From Verrucomicrobiaceae bacterium (lineage in GTDB: Bacteria; Verrucomicrobiota; Verrucomicrobiia; Verrucomicrobiales; Verrucomicrobiaceae): a stretch of DNA of 64,000 nt. The translations under genes were made by a program, and so were the position numbers. The stretch is from NCBI GenBank assembly GCA_027486585.1, contig JAIXOU010000011.1, positions 1 through 64,000 on the forward strand, read 5' to 3'. The first letter of the stretch is position 1, and each line of letters starts with the position of its first letter. The notes beneath the pieces were generated by a model, which made no database searches, was not told the origin of the DNA, and saw only the letters and a list, made by a program, of their open reading frames with translations. Of the stretch, positions 57,403-64,000 are shown one piece after another.

Positions 57403-59954
57403 AGAACTCGATCCTCTTCGCACCTCTGCATCGGTTTGCCGGCAGTAGCAGAGCATTCCTATTCCTGTTGGCCCTCATGGGTGCATCTACGACGACGGCG
57501 ATGGCGGCTATTGCGACGCTGGGAACCCAGTCCAGCCAATACACTAACAGCAATACGCTGGCTTACACCGTCAATGCAGGTACGGATCGTCTGCTGGTGG
57601 TGGCGCTAGGGGATCCCAATACGGCGACGAATCCGACTGCGGTGACCTACAATGGGACGTCGATGTTGCAGGCAAATGCCACCGCCGACCTCGGTTTTTC
57701 CAACGACGCGATCTGGTATCTGAAACTGGGCACGGGTGGGGCCATCACTTCAAACATCGTAGTTACGTTTGCGGCTGCCGGAAACGCGGGCAGCAGTCGC
57801 TTCATCGGTGCCTCGGCATATTCCGGGGTGGACCAGACGACGCCCGTGGATATCAACGGGCCCAAGATTTCAGGTTCCGTCACCACGACTGGATCATCAC
57901 TTAATGTCACCAGCCAAACGGGTGACTTGGTCTTTGATCTCTTCGACTCTTACAAAACTGCCAGCCAGACTGCGGTCACGACTGGTGCCGGGCAGACCCG
58001 AATCAATGAAGCCGGAGGATTGATTACGCCCACTGGAGGTAACGGGCACTACGTCACCAGCACGGAGGCTGGAGCAGCCACGGTGACGATGAGCTGGACT
58101 GGGGACTCCGAGGCCGTCCTGCATCTGACGATGAACATCAATGCGGGAGCTGTCGATACGACACCGCCCACTGCCATTGCCGTGAATCGCCAGCCGCTGA
58201 CGACTCTCGCGGTGAGTGGATCGAGCACGGTGTTCCGCGTGACCTTCAGCGAGACGGTGACGGGCGTGGATACGTCTGACTTCACGCTCTTCAAAATCGG
58301 CACTGTGAATGGCACCGTCGCTTCCATCTCCGGCAGCGGTGCGGTCTATGATGTCACGGTGAATTCCATCACGGGCTTCGGCTCGCTTCGGCTGGATTTA
58401 AAGCACAGCGGCACGGGCATCGTGGATGGGGCCTCCAATGCGCTCGCCGATGGCTATGACAATGGCCAGGTGGTCCGTGTGGGCACCACCGTCCCCATCG
58501 GCTGGGGCAATCACACCGTCGGGCAGATCGGCGATGGCACTGCGGTAGGCGGAAACAAAATCTTCCCCACGGCGGTGGATACTTCCGGTGTGCTCAGCGG
58601 CAAAAACATCGTGCAGATGGCCTCCGGGGCGAACTGGACGCTCGTCCTCACGGCTGACAACCAACTTTACGCCTGGGGTAACAACAACGTCGGCCAGCTC
58701 GGCACCGCCACGGCCAGCCTCGCCTTGTCAACTGTGCCAGTCGCCGTGCCCATGACCGGCGTGCTCAGTGGGAAGACCATCGTCAAGATCGCCTGTGGCG
58801 ATGCCTTTAGCATGGTGCTGGACTCAGATGGCAAACTCTACGCCTGGGGGGTGGGCACTTCCGGGCAGTTGGGCGATGGGCTCAGCACCACCGGCTTTGC
58901 GGCTGTCGCTGTCTCCACCAGCACTGGATTGAGCGGCAAGGTCGTCACCGACATGTCGGGCGGTAGCGCCTTCGCCATCGCGTGCACCTCGGATGGTGGC
59001 ATTTACACCTGGGGCAATCCAGGCAATGGACGCCTAGGCAATGGCACGACGACAGGCAACGTGACAATGCCCGCTCAGTTGGGTGGCGTTTTCACTGGCA
59101 AGCGTGTCATCGCCGTCTCCGGCGGCGGCTCCTTTGGCGCGGCTCTCACCTCCGATGGACGCGTCTATAGCTGGGGCAACAATACCGCAGGTCAGCTCGG
59201 CGATGGTGGCGGCACCATCGGCACGCCGACCAACAATCCTACGCCTGCGGGTATCCTTGGCACCGGTTTGCTGCCCGGCAGCCGCACCATCGCCAACATC
59301 ACCTGCACTTTTTCCGGCATGTATGCCATCGCCCGGGACGGCACCTTGTATTCTTGGGGTGCAGGCACTTTAGGCGGCTTGGGCAATGGCGGCACCACCA
59401 CCAGCACTTCCCCTGTTCTAGTGGACACCACGGGCGTGCTCTCCGGCAAAACCATTGCCGCCATCAACGGCGGCAACAACTTCGCCGAGGTTATCACCAC
59501 CGAGGGCAAAGCCTACAGTTGGGGCACCAATGCCAGTGGCCAGCTCGGTGACGGCACCACGACGCAGCGCAACAACCCCATCGCCGTCGATGTGAGTGCT
59601 GCCAACAGCGCCCTCAATGGCAAGACCCTCAGCTTCCTGTCTCAGAGCGGCCAGGGGACCTTCACCATGATGGCGGTCAACGCCGCCGTCCCCGACACCA
59701 CGCCACCCACCGTCGTCAGCATCGTCCGCCAAACGCCCACCAGCCAGGCCACCAGCAGCACCTCTGCCACCTTCCGCGTCACCTTTAGCGAGGCGGTGAA
59801 TGCGCCTGCTGCATCCAATTTCGCCATCGCCGCAGTCAGCAGCAGCATCACCGGCAGTATTGGCACGGTTACGGCGGTGAACGCCAGCACCTACGACGTA
59901 CCCGTCACCATCACTGGCGGCTCGGGAGAGTTCCGCCTCAAAGTCCAAGACTGA
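57399..59954 (+). CDS. secreted RCC1-repeat (seven-blade propeller) protein
   Basis: This 851-residue protein has a signal peptide (MKNSILFAPLHRF, cleavage after about 36). An N-terminal beta domain (about 37-250) is followed by an Ig-like segment (about 255-360). Then come seven RCC1-type blades marked by WG motifs (GWGNHT, AWGNNN, AWGVGT, TWGNPG, SWGNNT, SWGAGT, SWGTNA; about 366-770), a full propeller. A final Ig-like segment ends SGEFRLKVQD. The propeller may bind a protein or polymer. It lies directly upstream of the FN3/cadherin protein. Confidence 0.85.
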   Translation: MKNSILFAPLHRFAGSSRAFLFLLALMGASTTTAMAAIATLGTQSSQYTNSNTLAYTVNAGTDRLLVVALGDPNTATNPTAVTYNGTSMLQANATADLGFSNDAIWYLKLGTGGAITSNIVVTFAAAGNAGSSRFIGASAYSGVDQTTPVDINGPKISGSVTTTGSSLNVTSQTGDLVFDLFDSYKTASQTAVTTGAGQTRINEAGGLITPTGGNGHYVTSTEAGAATVTMSWTGDSEAVLHLTMNINAGAVDTTPPTAIAVNRQPLTTLAVSGSSTVFRVTFSETVTGVDTSDFTLFKIGTVNGTVASISGSGAVYDVTVNSITGFGSLRLDLKHSGTGIVDGASNALADGYDNGQVVRVGTTVPIGWGNHTVGQIGDGTAVGGNKIFPTAVDTSGVLSGKNIVQMASGANWTLVLTADNQLYAWGNNNVGQLGTATASLALSTVPVAVPMTGVLSGKTIVKIACGDAFSMVLDSDGKLYAWGVGTSGQLGDGLSTTGFAAVAVSTSTGLSGKVVTDMSGGSAFAIACTSDGGIYTWGNPGNGRLGNGTTTGNVTMPAQLGGVFTGKRVIAVSGGGSFGAALTSDGRVYSWGNNTAGQLGDGGGTIGTPTNNPTPAGILGTGLLPGSRTIANITCTFSGMYAIARDGTLYSWGAGTLGGLGNGGTTTSTSPVLVDTTGVLSGKTIAAINGGNNFAEVITTEGKAYSWGTNASGQLGDGTTTQRNNPIAVDVSAANSALNGKTLSFLSQSGQGTFTMMAVNAAVPDTTPPTVVSIVRQTPTSQATSSTSATFRVTFSEAVNAPAASNFAIAAVSSSITGSIGTVTAVNASTYDVPVTITGGSGEFRLKVQD
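59704..59954 (+). repeat. duplicated Ig-like segment, copy 2 (of two)
   Basis: Same segment as 56866-57116, ending at the TGA of the RCC1 gene. The high nucleotide similarity, including silent sites, points to recent duplication or gene conversion. Confidence 0.85.
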
Positions 59955-60027
59955 CCCTTTTCTGCTCCCGCCTCCCTTTTTTAAATCCTCGCCGCCGTCT
60001 CCCTCACCTCCGCCACATTTTTCCCGC

Positions 60028-63000
60028 ATGAAACTCCGCTCACTCCTCCTCGCGCTCTTCACGGTCTGCCTACCCGCTGCGCTCTCTGCTGCGGCGATCA
60101 CTGACCTGGTGGGCAACGCCATCGCGACTGGCACCTCCACGGATCGGGTGCCCTTCACGGCGAATAGCGCGGGGGTTTATGAGACCTTCATCCTGACCGC
60201 CGTTCCGGGCGCACCGACTTCGCCAGTGGCGACGCGCGGCAATGCTTCGGCAAGTGTGGCGTTCACGGCACCCGCAAGCAACGGCGGCTCGGCCATCCTC
60301 AGTTACACGGTGACTTCCAGCCCTGGTGGCCTCACCGGCACAGGCGCAGCTTCACCGATCAGCGTCAGTGGTCTGACCAACGGCACGGCATACACTTTCA
60401 CGGTCACAGCGACGAACGCAGTCGGGACGGGTGCGGCATCGGTGGCATCGGCAGCGGTGACTCCGGCAACGGTTCCGGGTGCTCCGACTTCGCCAGTGGC
60501 GACGCGGGGCAATGGTTCGGCTAGCGTGGCTTTTGTAGCGCCAGCGAGTAATGGCGGTTCGGCGATTACTGGTTACACAGTGACTTCCAGCCCCGGCGGC
60601 TTTACGGGCACGGGAACAGGCACGCCAATCGTGGTCAGCGGCTTGACCAACGGCACGGCCTACACTTTCACCGTTACAGCGACGAACGCAGTCGGGCCGG
60701 GCGCGGCATCGGCGGCATCGGCAGCGGTGACTCCGGCGACTGTTCCGGGAGCGCCGACTTCGCCAGTGGCGACGGCGGGCAATGCGTCGGCGAGCGTGGC
60801 TTTCACGGCTCCTGCGAGTAACGGTGGCTCGGCGATCACGGGCTACACGGTGACTTCCAGCCCTGCTGGCATCACGGCGACGGGGAGCACCTCGCCAATC
60901 AATGTAACGGGGCTGACCAACGGCACGCCTTACACCTTCACCGTCACTGCGACGAATGTGGTGGGGCCAAGCGCGGCTTCGGCGGCTTCGAACTCGGTCA
61001 CTCCGGCTGCGGCGGCGGACATCACCTCCTCGCTTAGCGGTGGAATCCTGACGGTCACCGCCAGCGTCGCTGCTAGCACCACTTTCCGCGTTGTCGGTGG
61101 TTTCTTGGAAATCTATGACCCGACGAGCACCCTTGGTGGCGGTGCGGGCATCACCATTGTGGACAGCCACACCGTTCGCATCCCGCTTGCTTCCATCCCG
61201 AACGGATTGGTCATCAATGGCAGTGCTGCGGCGGATACTTTCACGTTTGACTTCACCAATCCCGCGCTCGCGCTACCTGGTGGTATTACCGTCAATGGTG
61301 GGCTTCCGAACGTTTCACCGGGCGATTCGATCGCGGTGGTCAACGGCAACTTTGGCCAAGTGGAATACTCTACCACTGGGCCAGGGGCAGGAGTGGTGGA
61401 GGCGGATTTGACCCCCATCATCACCTTCACAGGCATGGAGCCCCTGGACTTCTCCAGCTCGACCATTGCCAGCCTCATCGTCGATGTGGACCCAACCAGC
61501 TCCTTCGCGGGCAACATCACCACCACCGTGGCCAGCGCGGACGCCGGGGTGAACACGCTGATCTCCTTTGGCAGCAGCGGGCTAGAAAGCATCAAAGTCG
61601 GAGCCGTGACTGGCAGCATCAGCGTTATTGGTGACGACTTGGAGCAAGATTACTTCATTCTGAGCAGTCTGGGCACGGCGATGCTGGGTGACTTCAGTGT
61701 CGATGGCAAAGGCGGCGACTCGGATGTGGTCGAGATCAACAATACCACCTTCACCGTCGCTGGTGCGGGTAAAAACTTCAGCGCCAAGGCAGACTTCATT
61801 GGTCTGGGCCGCGACGCGACCGGCATCAATCCCGGAGTGCTCGTGTGCAGCGGCAACATCACCCTGGAAGCCGATGGCGACGGCAGCCTCGCGAGCGTCT
61901 TCCTGGGCGCTGGCGGTGTCTGGGCGCTGCCTACTACGTTGGACTCCACGCAAGCCCTCGCCGTGGCACGCGGCAGCATCCAGGTCTGCGGAGCCATCAC
62001 CAAATCCAGCGGTGCTGATGCCACGCTGACGCTGAAGGCGAAAAATGGCGTCTTCCTCACCCGCGCCGGGACGTCCACCTCTGGCGGCACCATCACCTCC
62101 ACCAGCAACAAGCTGCACGTTGTGATGAATGCCGACTCCGACAACACCCTCGGCGGCGTGGTCCACTGCAAGCACTACAGCAGCGTCACCAGCAATGGCG
62201 GCGACATCACCCTCGGCGGCGGAGCCACCCCGGCTACCAGTCCGGCAATTGGCAATGGCGCTGGCTCAGGGGCCAGCGGCATCGAACTCGCTGCCACCAC
62301 GCTCACCTCCGGCGGCGGTAACATTTCCATCCGAGGCCAGGGCGCAACGGCAGGCACCAGCACCATCGGGGCTCTCATCGCCGCGAGCACTGGCACCCAA
62401 GACTGCACCATCAGCAGTGGAGTAGGCAGCCTGACCATCGTCGGCAACGGCGGCACAGCGGGCATTGCCACAGGCATCCAGATCAGCGGCAACACCGCCG
62501 GTCCGCTCTTTACCAAGATCCTCTCCACCACTGGCGCCATCAGTCTCACAGGCGTTGGCGGCGCAGTCGCCAACGCGGTTGGCATCGCCTCCACGAACAA
62601 CCTCGACATCATCGGCAGCGGGGCGGCGAATGTCAGCCTCAGCGGCACACCCACGGGAACAGGACTCGGCATCAGCTTTGGTGCAGCAGCCGGAGCAGCT
62701 ATCCGAGCGCAAAGTGCGGGCGGCAATGTCACCTTCATGGGCGACCGGATGAGCCTCAACCTCAGCACCGGCACCAAGACCATCAGCACCACCGGCAGCG
62801 GCATCGTTACCCTCAAGCCGCTGACCGCAGCACGTCTCATCAATCTAGGCAGCACCCTGGATAACACCGCCAACACGCTGGAACTCAGCAACGCCGAACT
62901 CGCCAACATCACCGCACCGACGCTCACCATTGGCGACGGCAGCAACGGAGCCATCACCGTGAGCGCCGTGATCAGCCCGGTCAATTACCCGACCCTCGCC

Positions 63001-64000
63001 CTCATCGGCAACACCACTTTCTCCGCCACGGGCGGATTCACCACTGACGTAACCAGTGCCAGCGTGTTCGAAAAAGTCACGGTCACTGGCACAGTGAACA
63101 TCACTGCCGGAGCCGCGCTTACGATGGCCAGCGCAGGCGGTTACATTTGGAACGGTTCAGATGCCTTCACCATCCTCGACAACGACGCCGCCGATGCCAT
63201 CACCGGCACCTTCACCGGGCCGACGCTAACGAATTTCCTCGGCAGTGCGCTCACGGTCACGCAGGGCTACGCAGCTGGCACAGGCAATGACCTGGTCTTC
63301 TCGGCTCCTCCCTCCGCCAATGCGGACCTCTCCGCGCTCTCCACCACCGCCACCGGCATGACGCCCGCGTTTGGTGCCGCGACCCTGACCTACAATGCCA
63401 CGGTGCTGAATGCCACCACGACGACCACAGTCACCGCCACCCGCGCCCAGGCGAACGCGACGCTGCAAGTGCAGGTCAACGGCGGAGGCTTCTCCCCGCT
63501 GACTTCGGGTGTCGCCAGTGGCCCGCTTTCACTCAATGTCGGCGCGAACCCCATCCAGGTGCGTGTTACCGCACAAGATGGCACAACGATCCAGACCTAC
63601 ACCATCACCGTCACGCGTGCGGCACCTGTTACTCCCGACGCACCGACCTCTGTGACGGGAACGGCGGGTGATGCCTCAGCTAGCGTCGCCTTTACCGCAC
63701 CTGCTTTTGATGGTGGCTCTGCCATCCTCAGTTACACAGTGACCTCCAGCCCTGGTGGCTTCACCGGAACAGGTGCTGCCTCACCAATCAGTGTCAGTGG
63801 TCTGACCAATGGCACGGCCTACACCTTCACTGTGACCGCCACGAATGCCATCGGCACAGGTGCGGCCTCAGCCCCATCCACAGCCGTGACGCCACGCACC
63901 GTCCCAGGTGCCCCGAGCTCCCCAGTGGCCACGCCGGGCAATGCCTCAGCCAGCGTCGCCTTTACCGCACCTGCTAGCAATGGTGGCGCTGCGATCACCA
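60028..64000 (+). CDS. secreted FN3/cadherin-like giant protein (3' end outside window)
   Basis: The frame from ATG 60028 stays open for all 1324 codons to the right edge. A signal peptide (MKLRSLLLALFTVCLPAALS) is followed by DLVGNAIATG, which resembles the end of an Ig-like domain. Three FN3 repeats (90 residues each) follow, then a beta-rich region with AxLSGG- and TSGGGNI-type repeats. A cadherin-like segment (about 1100-1195, LSTTATGMTPAFGAATLTYNA) precedes two more FN3 units at the edge. The protein is predicted surface-located. Confidence 0.8.
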   Translation, partial: MKLRSLLLALFTVCLPAALSAAAITDLVGNAIATGTSTDRVPFTANSAGVYETFILTAVPGAPTSPVATRGNASASVAFTAPASNGGSAILSYTVTSSPGGLTGTGAASPISVSGLTNGTAYTFTVTATNAVGTGAASVASAAVTPATVPGAPTSPVATRGNGSASVAFVAPASNGGSAITGYTVTSSPGGFTGTGTGTPIVVSGLTNGTAYTFTVTATNAVGPGAASAASAAVTPATVPGAPTSPVATAGNASASVAFTAPASNGGSAITGYTVTSSPAGITATGSTSPINVTGLTNGTPYTFTVTATNVVGPSAASAASNSVTPAAAADITSSLSGGILTVTASVAASTTFRVVGGFLEIYDPTSTLGGGAGITIVDSHTVRIPLASIPNGLVINGSAAADTFTFDFTNPALALPGGITVNGGLPNVSPGDSIAVVNGNFGQVEYSTTGPGAGVVEADLTPIITFTGMEPLDFSSSTIASLIVDVDPTSSFAGNITTTVASADAGVNTLISFGSSGLESIKVGAVTGSISVIGDDLEQDYFILSSLGTAMLGDFSVDGKGGDSDVVEINNTTFTVAGAGKNFSAKADFIGLGRDATGINPGVLVCSGNITLEADGDGSLASVFLGAGGVWALPTTLDSTQALAVARGSIQVCGAITKSSGADATLTLKAKNGVFLTRAGTSTSGGTITSTSNKLHVVMNADSDNTLGGVVHCKHYSSVTSNGGDITLGGGATPATSPAIGNGAGSGASGIELAATTLTSGGGNISIRGQGATAGTSTIGALIAASTGTQDCTISSGVGSLTIVGNGGTAGIATGIQISGNTAGPLFTKILSTTGAISLTGVGGAVANAVGIASTNNLDIIGSGAANVSLSGTPTGTGLGISFGAAAGAAIRAQSAGGNVTFMGDRMSLNLSTGTKTISTTGSGIVTLKPLTAARLINLGSTLDNTANTLELSNAELANITAPTLTIGDGSNGAITVSAVISPVNYPTLALIGNTTFSATGGFTTDVTSASVFEKVTVTGTVNITAGAALTMASAGGYIWNGSDAFTILDNDAADAITGTFTGPTLTNFLGSALTVTQGYAAGTGNDLVFSAPPSANADLSALSTTATGMTPAFGAATLTYNATVLNATTTTTVTATRAQANATLQVQVNGGGFSPLTSGVASGPLSLNVGANPIQVRVTAQDGTTIQTYTITVTRAAPVTPDAPTSVTGTAGDASASVAFTAPAFDGGSAILSYTVTSSPGGFTGTGAASPISVSGLTNGTAYTFTVTATNAIGTGAASAPSTAVTPRTVPGAPSSPVATPGNASASVAFTAPASNGGAAIT
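60202..61011 (+). repeat. FN3 tandem repeats, 270-bp period (three units)
   Basis: Units start at 60202, 60472 and 60742 with GTTCCGGG. Shared segments include GGCTCGGC, TACACGGTGACTTCCAGC and TGACCAACGGCACG. The same unit reappears at 63631 and 63901 with the same 270-base spacing. The repeats are nearly identical at DNA level, which suggests recent duplication. Confidence 0.88.

Noticed and set aside
60028-64000. Frameshift inside the giant protein
   Set aside because: The frame was tested at 61021, 62041, 63001 and 63961 and stays open with sensible residues, so no shift is needed.

Overview
The window reads as one contiguous chromosomal stretch of a Verrucomicrobiota-type bacterium. This is inferred from gene content: a secreted sulfatase, nitrate genes with an alginate_export-type porin, many signal-peptide-bearing beta-rich giant proteins, REC domains fused to unusual partners, and start codons that often lack a Shine-Dalgarno sequence. 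No rRNA or tRNA gene, CRISPR array or transposase was seen.

Layout. (1) 1-20 kb is mostly housekeeping: a 21-bp tandem repeat at the left edge, a pair of CNNM/CBS membrane proteins, a 1173-residue transglutaminase-DUF2126 protein, a P1B-4-like metal ATPase, an unknown one-helix membrane protein, a TPR membrane protein, cysK, plsY, an alcohol dehydrogenase/quinone reductase, an excisionase-HTH/receiver fusion, rimO, a MacB/LolD-type ABC ATPase with its permease, and a receiver/metallo-beta-lactamase fusion. (2) 20.6-30.9 kb is a nitrate-assimilation block: outer-membrane porin, CysJ-like flavoprotein, NirA-like siroheme reductase, fused DmsB-DmsC electron-transfer/anchor protein, and a molybdopterin nitrate reductase, with a MOSC protein nearby. 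A hicAB toxin-antitoxin pair lies antisense in the middle. (3) 31-45.5 kb is housekeeping: an oxidoreductase, M19 dipeptidase, amidase, NAD(P)HX repair enzyme, thioesterase, a kinase-like protein overlapping a small upstream gene, ilvC with a clear terminator, a flippase-like membrane protein, a sulfatase, lepA, a rhodanese and a U32 protein.

(4) 45.5-64 kb is the accessory region and the most interesting part. A leftward operon (Asp/Asn-hydroxylase-like protein, sulfotransferase, APS kinase, HEAGH protein) diverges from a rightward cluster of DUF6916-like protein, three phage-tail-collar (MdpB-type) proteins, a PRMT-like methyltransferase, a GNAT acetyltransferase and a second, Tat-signal DUF6916-like protein. 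A nucleotidyltransferase pair of toxin-antitoxin type interrupts the series, then come two more collar genes with a terminator, then four consecutive secreted beta-proteins (FN3/Ig-like, a mini-protein, a seven-blade RCC1 propeller protein, and an FN3/cadherin-like protein running off the right edge). No capsid, terminase, sheath or baseplate gene is present, so this does not look like a prophage. The working hypothesis is a surface or secreted fibre system made of collar-domain proteins that are modified by hydroxylation, sulfation, methylation or acetylation. The giant proteins show a recurrent junction at a GEFRL(K/R)V motif, as if signal peptides had been placed at the same point inside an Ig-like domain.
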